A DNA stretch of 37,232 bases from Sedimentisphaerales bacterium (GTDB lineage Bacteria > Planctomycetota > Phycisphaerae > Sedimentisphaerales > Anaerobacaceae), in the NCBI GenBank assembly GCA_016931715.1, contig JAFGEF010000082.1, positions 1 to 37,232 of the forward strand, in the 5' to 3' direction. The translations under genes and the position numbers were made by a program. Each line of letters starts with the position of its first letter. Within the stretch, counting starts at the first letter, position 1. This document shows, in pieces, positions 26,451 to 33,751 of the stretch. The notes under the pieces were generated by a model. That model searched no databases. It was given only the letters and a program-made list of their open reading frames with translations, and was not told where the DNA came from.

Positions 26451-27026
26451 TTATTGAAAATCGAACAATGACTGTGTTTTAATCATTGTGACCTGGTCAG
26501 GGTAAGCCGCAAATGTATGAATGTGCAATTCGGTTTGCCTTGCCTCGAAATCCACATAGCAGAATGGCTGCATACCATCAACCTCAAGTTCCGGATACTT
26601 CACAAAGATGCCGCGATTTCTCGCAAAGCGTTCGAGGTCCATATGGCTCTGACGATACAAATTAGAACTCATCTTCTCGACCTGAAAATCGGTCATATAA
26701 CTGACTCCCCTGCTTAATGTGCATTTATGGGTGCGGGGTCCGCGAAATTGAAAACGTTCTACCAGGCCTCGTGAAGGAAGCATCTGCCCCGGTGAGCTAA
26801 CCACTTCAGTAACACAAGTATCGCCGGAAAAAACACTTACGACATGTGTGCATCCGGTAACCCAGATAACAGCTTCGTATTTATCGGTATTCAATGTACG
26901 GCTCGAGTATATCTGGAAAAGCTCCGGGTGTAATGGTCTTTGGAAAAGGCTAAACATCAATTCTTCAACAGCTACATTTATTTGCGGTGAGTCCATTAAA
27001 TCATTCCCAATATATATAATTTTCAC
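26451..27026 (-). CDS. DUF2617-like protein
   Basis: The 191-residue soluble protein has no signal or membrane segment. It resembles the uncharacterised DUF2617 family known from planctomycetes and actinobacteria. The end ELHIHTFAAYPDQVTMIKTQSLFDF (with a His-rich segment and a Thr-Gln-Ser motif) and the internal SRGVSYMTDFQVEKMS fit my recollection of that family, but this needs a profile search. Translation appears to begin with GTG (GTGAAAATTATA), giving MKIIYIGND. It is transcribed alone from a strong promoter and converges on the TPR-like gene. No function is known. Confidence 0.6.
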   Translation of the reverse strand: MKIIYIGNDLMDSPQINVAVEELMFSLFQRPLHPELFQIYSSRTLNTDKYEAVIWVTGCTHVVSVFSGDTCVTEVVSSPGQMLPSRGLVERFQFRGPRTHKCTLSRGVSYMTDFQVEKMSSNLYRQSHMDLERFARNRGIFVKYPELEVDGMQPFCYVDFEARQTELHIHTFAAYPDQVTMIKTQSLFDFQ

Positions 27027-27041
27027 TTCTCATTTTCTATT

Positions 27042-27070
27042 ATTATACCAAAATCAACTCTCTAAATCAA
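27042..27070 (-). promoter_or_regulatory. Promoter of the DUF2617-like gene
   Basis: On the minus strand TTGATT (4/6), a 17-bp spacer and TATAAT (6/6) lie just upstream of the GTG start, leaving a leader of roughly 10 nt. Confidence 0.72.
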
Positions 27071-27204
27071 GCCTTATATCAGTATTGATAATGCTGTTAA
27101 GACCGTTTATGGGACGATAATTACACAAGATATGAAATTACAACAAGTAACAAAAAACGGATTTACAAAAAAATAATGAGGAAATTTAAATATATATACC
27201 TGTT

Positions 27205-28023
27205 TCAGCTCGGGAAGAAACCAGCGGTGATTGATATTGCGATAATATTGTAAAAAGCGTGCGTTCCGGCTGTAATACCGAAACCCCGAATAGCATAAAG
27301 AATCGCAAAATAAATGCCTGCTATAGTCCGAAAAGCGAATTCAGTTATATCAAACGGATCCACTTCATTTGGCCTGCCGCTGAAAAAATCCACATGATGA
27401 TGTGCGCTGAAAAGAGCCGCCGATATCAGTACTGAAAGAACGATGGAATTGATATGAGTCATTTTGAATATATCCTGAAATACAATCATTAAAAGACATA
27501 TCAAAATGAGGCGGAAAACAAGCTCTTCGTATATCCCTGCACCGATACCCGTAACAATATTTGCCATTATATTCCGCCTGACGACAATATTGTTTTCGCC
27601 GCCGTTTGATGAATTCATATCGTAATTACCCTCTGACGAACAGACAGGAATTGACCAGACCTGTACTTCATTTGCGGTATTATCATTTTGGTCATGAATA
27701 TAGTGAGAGCTTATAGAGCTTAGCGAAAGCGTCAGGACAATCAAAGGCGCCGCAAGTAATACACATTCGAATATCATCAGGAAATAATCGTACACCCAGA
27801 AAGTCCATTGCTTGCGTGAGGTAATTTGAAGAGACAATAAAATAATTATCACCGCTAAAGGCGGGGCCGCCCAGGCGAATTTCCCGCCGAAACCTATCGA
27901 TTCAAGCATGTTCTGAAGCCAGACAAACGCCACTACGCGTATCTGCGACTGGTTCAGAATACTTGTGTTTATGCGGATCGTACCATACTCGTAGAATAGT
28001 ATAAACGGCAGTAGAAACAGCAC
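27205..28023 (-). CDS. CPBP-family intramembrane glutamic protease (start uncertain)
   Basis: The 272 or more residues form a multi-pass membrane protein with the CPBP (Rce1/Abi) motifs: YEELVFRLIL (the EExxxR catalytic motif), LFSAHHHVDF and GITAGTHAFYNI. Family members are intramembrane proteases with roles in prenyl-protein processing, bacteriocin immunity or signalling. The first usable start is a GTG at 28023, but that begins inside what looks like the first membrane helix. The frame stays open for 52 more codons up to a stop at 28180-28182, coding a basic N-terminus ending RTSRPIYA, with no ATG, GTG, TTG or CTG in it. Planctomycete relatives often have such an N-terminal stretch, so the real start may be non-canonical (an ATT at 28152 is one option). 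Confidence 0.82.
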   Translation of the reverse strand: MLFLLPFILFYEYGTIRINTSILNQSQIRVVAFVWLQNMLESIGFGGKFAWAAPPLAVIIILLSLQITSRKQWTFWVYDYFLMIFECVLLAAPLIVLTLSLSSISSHYIHDQNDNTANEVQVWSIPVCSSEGNYDMNSSNGGENNIVVRRNIMANIVTGIGAGIYEELVFRLILICLLMIVFQDIFKMTHINSIVLSVLISAALFSAHHHVDFFSGRPNEVDPFDITEFAFRTIAGIYFAILYAIRGFGITAGTHAFYNIIAISITAGFFPS

Positions 28024-28319
28024 CGCATAAATCGGACGAGAGGTTCTCTCAAGATAAGAATCCTGCGCAAAATTCCAGAACCTGCTTTTACCGAGCTTTG
28101 CCTTACCTGCCGCCCTGCCTTCTGCTCTTGTTTTTCGTTCCTTCGTACTAATGGTTGCTGCCGATTTATATATAGGTTTTTATTTCTTTTGTTTTAAATT
28201 TACTACTTTTTTATTTTTTCAGAGTTTACTTATATTGTACCAAAATTACAATAGGCAAAATATATTTTATGTTATAATGCCTTTTCCCATTTTTGCAAAG
28301 GTTCAGCTATAAGGAATAT

Positions 28320-29033
28320 ATGTCAACAAGTGAAAAGTTAATGGAAATTTATCACATCCTCTACGATTCGTTCGGTCCTCAGCACTGGTGGCCCGGCGAG
28401 ACGCAAATAGAAATTGCAGTCGGGGCAATTCTCACGCAAAATACAGCCTGGTCGAATGTTAAAAAGGCGATAACAAATTTAAAAGATGCCGATTGCCTTT
28501 GCGCACAGAAACTTTACGAACTGAAAATAGAACATCTTGCAGAACTTATCAAACCTGCCGGCTATTACAACATAAAAGCAAAGCGGCTGAAAAATTTCAT
28601 AAACTGGTTCGTCAATGAATATTCCGGCGATTTTAAATTGCTCGAAGATGTCAATACAAGCCGCTTACGGGAAGAACTCTTATCCATTAATGGTATAGGA
28701 CGCGAGACCGCTGATTCCATTCTCCTTTATGCTTTAGAGAGACCTGTCTTTGTCATAGACGCTTATACCGCACGAATCACACAACGACATCACTTATCTG
28801 ATCCAGAAGCCGATTACGAACAGCTAAGAGACTTATTCGAGTCGAACGTGTCGCGGGCATCCTGCCCGCGTAATCATGGCACGGAAGAATATGACACAGA
28901 TATATCCCAACTCTATAACGAGTTCCACGCATTAATTGTTCGTACAGGCTATCTATATTGCAAACCAAAACCAAAATGCGAACAGTGCCCTCTCCAAAAA
29001 CTCCCCCACTCAATCAACACAGAATATTTCTAA
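28320..29033 (+). CDS. Endonuclease III-like HhH-GPD DNA glycosylase (COG2231/MagIII type)
   Basis: The 237-residue base-excision repair protein has ILTQNTAW, the helix-hairpin-helix SINGIGRETADSILLYAL and the catalytic Asp in VIDAYTARI. The position of the Schiff-base lysine in endonuclease III (GVGRKTA) is Glu here (GIGRETA), so it should be a monofunctional glycosylase without lyase activity, as in H. pylori MagIII. The C-terminus has Cys-x5-Cys-x2-Cys but lacks the fourth cysteine of the usual [4Fe-4S] loop. Between helices, residues NVSRASCPRNHGTEEYDTD are extra and come from a palindromic DNA element. AAGGA before ATG 28320 sets the start; an upstream in-frame TTG at 28293 has no such site. 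A TATAAT lies at 28273-28278. Confidence 0.87.
   Translation: MSTSEKLMEIYHILYDSFGPQHWWPGETQIEIAVGAILTQNTAWSNVKKAITNLKDADCLCAQKLYELKIEHLAELIKPAGYYNIKAKRLKNFINWFVNEYSGDFKLLEDVNTSRLREELLSINGIGRETADSILLYALERPVFVIDAYTARITQRHHLSDPEADYEQLRDLFESNVSRASCPRNHGTEEYDTDISQLYNEFHALIVRTGYLYCKPKPKCEQCPLQKLPHSINTEYF
28852..28870 (+). repeat. REP-like palindrome inserted in the glycosylase gene
   Basis: CGCGGGCA-TCC-TGCCCGCG is a perfect 8-bp stem with a 3-nt loop inside the coding sequence, GC-rich against AT-rich surroundings. It is read as SRASCPR, a peptide typical of dispersed GC-rich palindromes that land in genes. Copy number elsewhere cannot be checked from this window. Confidence 0.7.
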
Positions 29034-29139
29034 TCATATTTCTTTGTCATTGCAAATCCGCTATAGTTGAATGAAGCAATCTTTCTTTTTTTTTAATATC
29101 CTCGTGCAAATTGCTACATATCGCATATACTATTGACTT

Positions 29140-29349
29140 ATGGCGAAAAAAGATAAATCCGATTCCAGAGAAAGTAAAGCGAGCGGCAAACCATCATCGC
29201 CGATTGATACCCGTGTCACCTATTGCGGCGACAACCTCTAACAGTTAAGAGAATTCCCTGATACCTTTGTCGATTTGGTCGCTCTAATTCCTTATCTCAT
29301 ATGGATAGACGAAAACTCATTAGTATTGAAAATCAATCCCCTAAAGTAA
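29140..29349 (+). pseudogene. Remnant of a DNA methyltransferase gene (N-terminus)
   Basis: From ATG 29140 the frame codes MAKKDKSDSRESKASGKPSS followed by a YCGDNL motif, then a TAA at 29239-29241, then QLREFPDTFVDLVALIPY before further decay. This matches the start of site-specific (type III/beta-class) DNA methyltransferases, typically YxGDNLexLrefPdesVDLIYIDPPF. The stop lies where Glu would be expected, and the DPPF catalytic motif is lost. Only the first ~60 residues survive. It lies in a 400-bp stretch without intact genes, directly upstream of a toxin-antitoxin pair, which suggests decay of a mobile defence locus. Confidence 0.65.
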
Positions 29350-29414
29350 GAATTATGACTTATGATGACATATTAGAAGCTGTAAGAAATAGCCCATATT
29401 TCGATTCAATTTAT

Positions 29415-29443
29415 TTGACTTATCAAAGCTTTCAGGGTATATT
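29415..29443 (+). promoter_or_regulatory. Promoter of the toxin-antitoxin operon
   Basis: TTGACT (5/6), a 17-bp spacer and TATATT (5/6). The -10 box ends six bases before the antitoxin ATG, so transcription should begin at or next to the start codon. Confidence 0.72.
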
Positions 29444-29449
29444 ATTATT

Positions 29450-29635
29450 ATGACAAGTAAAGAAATAGCAATTAAGACAATCCGGGACCTTCCTGATTCG
29501 GTTACATGGGCTGATATTGAGGAACGAATCCGCTTTCTATCTGCCATTGACAGAGGGCTGGACGATATAAAATCAGGTAAGGTAGTACCGCACAAAGAAG
29601 TAAAAGAAAGTCTCAAAAAATGGCTTTCCAGATAA
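29450..29635 (+). CDS. Antitoxin of a RelE/ParE-type module
   Basis: The 61-residue acidic/helical protein (MTSKEIAIKTIRDLPDSVTW... IDRGLDDIKSGKVVPHKEV) is typical of the small antitoxins paired with RelE/ParE toxins. The GLxDIxxGKVVPHxEVKxxLxKWL ending is a hallmark of this group and is the part that usually wraps the toxin. The gene overlaps the toxin gene by 16 bases, so both are translated together. No ribosome binding site precedes the ATG; the promoter position suggests a leaderless mRNA. As in other such modules it probably represses its own promoter with the toxin as co-repressor, although no clear operator palindrome was identified. Confidence 0.85.
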   Translation: MTSKEIAIKTIRDLPDSVTWADIEERIRFLSAIDRGLDDIKSGKVVPHKEVKESLKKWLSR

Positions 29636-29919
29636 TCTGGACACAAACAGCAGTTGAGGATCTAAAGGAGATTGTTCAATACATAGCCTTAGATAATCCT
29701 GATGCGGCAGCCAGGCTTGCCGAGCGTATAATAAGTTGTATCGAGAATGCTTCCATATTGCCTTTTTCCAATCGTTTAGTTCCTGAAAAGGGTGAATATT
29801 TTATCCGTGAGTCGATACTAAAACCATACCGGACTATTTATCATACGGATGCCGACCGGGAAGTCATTCATGTTCTAAGAATCTGGCACGCCGCAAGAGG
29901 AATTCCTGATATTGATTGA
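29620..29919 (+). CDS. RelE/ParE family toxin
   Basis: A 99-residue protein with the RelE/ParE fold signature: WTQTAVEDLKEIVQYIALDNPDAA at the N-terminus, a middle FIRESILKPYRTIYH strand, and the end EVIHVLRIWHAAR. RelE members cleave mRNA on the ribosome and ParE members inhibit gyrase; the sequence alone does not separate the two, though the IxVLRIWHAAR ending with Arg and His is common in ParE-like proteins. It is intact and of full length. The start at 29620 lies inside the antitoxin gene. It converges on ileS, with only 13 bases between the stop codons. Confidence 0.9.
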   Translation: MAFQIIWTQTAVEDLKEIVQYIALDNPDAAARLAERIISCIENASILPFSNRLVPEKGEYFIRESILKPYRTIYHTDADREVIHVLRIWHAARGIPDID

Positions 29920-29932
29920 CAGTGTTTATTAA

Positions 29933-32788
29933 TCAAATAACTTCAATGCATCTCTTGCATAAATCAGGATTTTCGCTATTCGAGCCGACGCTTGGCCAGT
30001 AGTTCCAGCATCGCTGGCATTTCTGGTGCTCACTCTTTTTGGCTGAGACGACTCTTTCGCCTGTGCTCGTTTGCAGCTTCACTTCGCTGACAATACACAA
30101 TGCGGCGAATTGCTCCAAACCGAAATTATTCAGGAAAGCGATATCTTCTTCATTGCAGTTAATTGTCACAGAAGCTTCCTGGTTACTTGCGATTATCTTG
30201 TCACGGCGCAGGCCTTCGAGAACGCGAAGAACTTCATCGCGAAACGACATTAATTTCTGCCATTTCGGCTCGTCAGCCATATAATCAATCGTTTTGTCAA
30301 CGACAGGCATCTTGGCTAAATTCACTGTTCCAACATCCTGCGATTTGAATTTCATAGCCGCCCATGCTTCTTCCGATGTATGCGCCAAAACAGGTGCAAG
30401 AAGGAGAATGAGGCTGTCCGTTATTTTGTACATGGCAGTCTGTGCGCTTCTGCGTGACAAGCTGTCCGCAGCATCGCAATACATCCTGTCCTTCAAAACG
30501 TCCATATATATGCTGCTCATCTCGACCGAACAGAAATTATAAATCAGCGAAAACACCCTGTGGAATACAAAGTTTTCGTAAGCATCAGTTACTTCCGCAA
30601 TCAGCTTTTGCAATTGCTGCATCGCCCAGCGGTCGATTTCTCTCATCTTGTCATAAGCGACAGCGTTCTTTGCCGGGTCGAAATCATCGATATTGCCGAG
30701 CAGATACTTGAGGGTATTTCTGATTTTCCTGTAAGCATCCTGTGTGCGTCCGATTAACTCATCGTTGCAGCGGATGTCTTCCTGGTAATTGACGCTGGAA
30801 ACCCAGAGCCTGAGAATATCGGAGCCGTACTTTTGTATTTCATCAATCGCATTAACATAATTACAGAGTGACTTCGACTGTTTCATTCCTTTCTCATCGA
30901 CAGTGAAGCCATGCGTTAGAACGCTCTTGAAGGGAGGCTTTCCCGCAGCTCCCAGCGCCGGCAGCAGTGACAACTGGAACCAGCCGCGATGCTGATCTGA
31001 GCCTTCAAGATACAAATCCACCGGTACAGGCCAGCCCGATCCCTTTGCACAGACACTATACCAACTGCAGCCGGACTCGAACCAGACGTCAAAGATATTT
31101 TCTTCTTTTTTAAGCGTGTCCAGATTGAATCCTTCCGGCAGTTTGAAATCATCTCCCAAAATCTCTCGCGGCGTATCGGTGAACCAGCTATCCGAACCTT
31201 TTTTGCCGATATGCCTGGCGACAGCCAGAACGGATTCTTTCGTCAATAACGTCTTTCCTTCTTCATTGGTGAAAACAGGAATAGGAAGTCCCCAGCTTCT
31301 CTGCCTGCTGATGCACCAGTCGGGGCGTGATTCGAGCATCCCAGCTATACGTTTTTGTCCCCATCCCGGAATCCACCTTACATCATTGACGCTTTCCAGA
31401 GCCAAATCTCGCAGGTTCTTCCCGATATCAGGTACTTCTTTATCCACGCTGATAAACCACTGCTCTGTCGCTCTGAAAATGACCGGACCCTTGCTGCGCC
31501 AGCAATGAGGATAGCTGTGAACAATTTGTCCCTGTGCATAAAGCAGGCCGATTTCCTGCAAATGATTATTCACGACTGTATCAACTTCAAGGACTTTCAG
31601 ACCTTTGAGCCAGCCCGGCACGGTGTCATCATAGCGGCCGTCATCCATTACAGGCGAATACACGGCAAGGCCATTTTTCTGACCCGACAGATAATCCTCA
31701 AGGCCGTGACCAGGCGCGATGTGAACAAGTCCGGTACCATCTTCGGTTGTAACATAATCAGCGAGAATAACCATATAAGCATCCTTGTCTGTCGGATTTG
31801 TCTCGATGAATGGATGATTATAACGCAATCCTTCAAGCTCACTGCCATGAACTGATTTTTCACTGACACTATATTGACCTTCAGTCAGCCCGCCAGCAGA
31901 AACAACCGCCCCGATTCGTTCGGCTGCGACTATTGAAATATATTTCTGCCCGTTTTTTTCATACTGAATCGTTTTATAATCCAGATATGGATGTACCGCA
32001 ACTGCAAGGTTGGCAGCTAAAGTCCAGGGCGTTGTTGTCCAAATCATAAAGCAGACTTTCGCTCCCTGTACCTCGTCATTTTTTACAAGGTCCAGTTCGA
32101 CAAGCTTATTCAGGCTTTCCTTTGCAGCAGGATAATTCACGAAAATGCTCGGCGAAGCGATGTCTTTATATTCCAGTTCCGCTTCGGCAAGAGCAGTCTC
32201 GCAGCCAATCGACCAGTGGATTGGTTTTAACTGCTTGTAAACTAGTCCTCTTTCCACCAGTTTGGCAAAAACTTCCAGAATCCCGGCTTCATAAGACGGC
32301 TTAAACGTCAAATAAGGATTATCGAAATCACCAAGCACGCCAAGCTCCTGGAACTGCTTGCCCTGGATTTTGACATACTTGCCTGCGTACTTATAGCAGA
32401 GCTTGCGGATTTCAGGCTTGCTCATTTCTTTCGCCTTCTCGCCAAGCTCAGTCATTACTTTCGATTCGATAGGCAGGCCGTGGCAGTCCCATCCGGGGAT
32501 ATAAGGAGCATCGAAACCTGTCATAGTCTTATACTTTATGACAAAATCCTTTAGCACTTTATTGATAACATGACCCATATGAATATCGCCGTTGGCATAA
32601 GGCGGGCCGTCATGAAGTATATACAAAGGCGCACCTTTTCTTGCGTTCCTGATTTGGCCGTACATATTATCTTTGATCCACGCCTTGCGCATCAGCGGCT
32701 CACGCTGAACAAGGTTGGCTTTCATTGCAAAATCAGTTTTTGGCAGATTCAACGAATCACGATAACTTTTTTCATTCTTGTCCGACAT
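29933..32788 (-). CDS. ileS: Isoleucyl-tRNA synthetase
   Basis: A complete 951-residue class I synthetase that charges tRNA-Ile with isoleucine. The HIGH motif is HMGH (70-73) in PYANGDIHMGHVINKVLKD. The CP1 editing region contains WTTTPWTLAANLA and TEDGTGLVHIAPGHG. A tRNA-binding anticodon domain and a C-terminal zinc ribbon with CQRCW and CKRC near 920-948 follow, as in bacterial type 1 enzymes. The KMSKS loop is KQSKS (residues 636-640), followed by LCN where LGN is usual, so Met is replaced by Gln. AAGGA precedes the ATG. No T-box leader is visible. It is a single gene with its own promoter. Confidence 0.98.
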   Translation of the reverse strand: MSDKNEKSYRDSLNLPKTDFAMKANLVQREPLMRKAWIKDNMYGQIRNARKGAPLYILHDGPPYANGDIHMGHVINKVLKDFVIKYKTMTGFDAPYIPGWDCHGLPIESKVMTELGEKAKEMSKPEIRKLCYKYAGKYVKIQGKQFQELGVLGDFDNPYLTFKPSYEAGILEVFAKLVERGLVYKQLKPIHWSIGCETALAEAELEYKDIASPSIFVNYPAAKESLNKLVELDLVKNDEVQGAKVCFMIWTTTPWTLAANLAVAVHPYLDYKTIQYEKNGQKYISIVAAERIGAVVSAGGLTEGQYSVSEKSVHGSELEGLRYNHPFIETNPTDKDAYMVILADYVTTEDGTGLVHIAPGHGLEDYLSGQKNGLAVYSPVMDDGRYDDTVPGWLKGLKVLEVDTVVNNHLQEIGLLYAQGQIVHSYPHCWRSKGPVIFRATEQWFISVDKEVPDIGKNLRDLALESVNDVRWIPGWGQKRIAGMLESRPDWCISRQRSWGLPIPVFTNEEGKTLLTKESVLAVARHIGKKGSDSWFTDTPREILGDDFKLPEGFNLDTLKKEENIFDVWFESGCSWYSVCAKGSGWPVPVDLYLEGSDQHRGWFQLSLLPALGAAGKPPFKSVLTHGFTVDEKGMKQSKSLCNYVNAIDEIQKYGSDILRLWVSSVNYQEDIRCNDELIGRTQDAYRKIRNTLKYLLGNIDDFDPAKNAVAYDKMREIDRWAMQQLQKLIAEVTDAYENFVFHRVFSLIYNFCSVEMSSIYMDVLKDRMYCDAADSLSRRSAQTAMYKITDSLILLLAPVLAHTSEEAWAAMKFKSQDVGTVNLAKMPVVDKTIDYMADEPKWQKLMSFRDEVLRVLEGLRRDKIIASNQEASVTINCNEEDIAFLNNFGLEQFAALCIVSEVKLQTSTGERVVSAKKSEHQKCQRCWNYWPSVGSNSENPDLCKRCIEVI

Positions 32789-32822
32789 TTCATAAATTCC
32801 TTAAAATAGTAAAAGACTTAAT

Positions 32823-32851
32823 AGGATAAGCACTTTAAGGGATTATGTCAA
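32823..32851 (-). promoter_or_regulatory. Promoter of ileS
   Basis: On the minus strand TTGACA (6/6), a 17-bp spacer and TATCCT (4/6) point into ileS and leave a leader of about 28 nt, too short for a T-box. Confidence 0.66.
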
Positions 32852-32905
32852 TATTACCTTTTTTTGTAAAAATCCATAATAAAAAAACCAAATGAAGGAT
32901 TTCTC

Positions 32906-33124
32906 ATGTCGCATAATACCATGTTTATTCGGAAATTCAATACTTTGGATATTCATCAGGAACCAATAATTGAGTATAATAATAAGAATATGACACCTAT
33001 GTCGGTAACGTTTGAAATAAAAGAATCGTCACATATAAAAAGAATATTTAAGAGAAATGATTCGAATAACAGACAAGTAATAGTGAAAGGAGCAGTATGG
33101 TTTTCAAGGATTTACTTGTTGTGA
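32906..33124 (+). CDS. Possible small hypothetical protein
   Basis: The 72-codon frame starts with ATG preceded by AAGGA at six bases, a good translation signal, and overlaps the start of the next gene by 28 bases. The product (MSHNTMFIRKFNTLDIHQEP... VWFSRIYLL) has no recognisable motif, membrane segment or Cys pattern. It could be a real short leader gene or chance; I rate chance as somewhat more likely. It fills most of the 308-bp gap between ileS and the amidohydrolase fragment. Confidence 0.3.
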   Translation: MSHNTMFIRKFNTLDIHQEPIIEYNNKNMTPMSVTFEIKESSHIKRIFKRNDSNNRQVIVKGAVWFSRIYLL

Positions 33125-33411
33125 TTCCACACAGTGGGATAGTGATACCCTCCGAGATACCACTGGAATCTTTATCCGATGAATTTCACTATCTGGCAAG
33201 AAATGTGGACTGGTACACAAACTGGCTTTACGATTTTCGTGATATTCTGGGAAATAAACAGGTGATTTTCCCGTACTGCAGTATCATTGTCGAAAGCAAC
33301 AGGCATCCCGATATTATTGACAGTTGCGTACCGCTGCATGACGTTTTTGAAAAACAGGTGTACAAAACCGGCAAAGAACCTATAGCACCAACTCCGGAAC
33401 ACATGGATTAG
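33097..33411 (+). pseudogene. N-formylglutamate amidohydrolase-like gene, N-terminal fragment
   Basis: The 104 codons begin with a good AAAGGAG four bases before the ATG and code LLVVIPHSGIVIPSEIP... HYLARNVDWYT... SNRHPDIID, the N-terminal motifs of the N-formylglutamate amidohydrolase family (metal-binding PHSG and the SRxxxD-like segment). Family members are about 250 residues or more, so the second half, with further catalytic residues, is missing. The frame ends in a TAG with no obvious continuation in any frame of the next 340 bp. It is most likely a truncated pseudogene, though a short expressed protein is possible. Confidence 0.62.
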
Positions 33412-33619
33412 TCTGTTAATACGTAAAAAAATAATCCACGAATTATTTGATAGTTCTTTCTGCCATTAACTATCCATATTTATCATTTTTCTATCGCACT
33501 TATTGTGCCGCCAGGAGAAATAAAAAGTACCTTTTCCATAAGTTATTCATCCGTTACAAAACAAAGGAAATATAAAATTGTTGTGGTATTGATATTACCG
33601 TCGGTATTGAAATCGCAAG
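33412..33619. other. Intergenic stretch without gene
   Basis: No convincing coding sequence. It may hold eroded remains of the truncated amidohydrolase gene, but I could not recover homology by eye in any frame. Confidence 0.4.
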
Positions 33620-33660
33620 AAAAAAAACCTTCCGAAGTTTGCTGCACCGGAAGGCTTTTT
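33620..33660 (-). terminator. Bidirectional terminator between the amidohydrolase fragment and the aldo/keto reductase
   Basis: CCTTCCG/CGGAAGG encloses a 13-nt loop. Eight A residues precede the stem (eight U on the minus-strand RNA, after the aldo/keto reductase gene) and a T-rich run follows it (plus strand), so it can stop transcription from both sides. Confidence 0.8.
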
Positions 33661-33751
33661 ATTTCTTATAAAGCGGCTTTTTCAGAACAGCTTGTTACTG
33701 TCTCCGATAATTATTATAATCGTATTGTTTGTGTAAAAAACCATCATACGC

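Noticed and set aside
29354..29452. 32-codon frame upstream of the antitoxin (MTYDDILEAVRNSPYF...)
   Set aside because: Short, overlaps the toxin-antitoxin promoter and start codon, and lacks a ribosome binding site; at most another remnant.
30039..32304. Many plus-strand open frames opposite ileS
   Set aside because: ileS is complete with all class I motifs; the antisense frames have no family resemblance.
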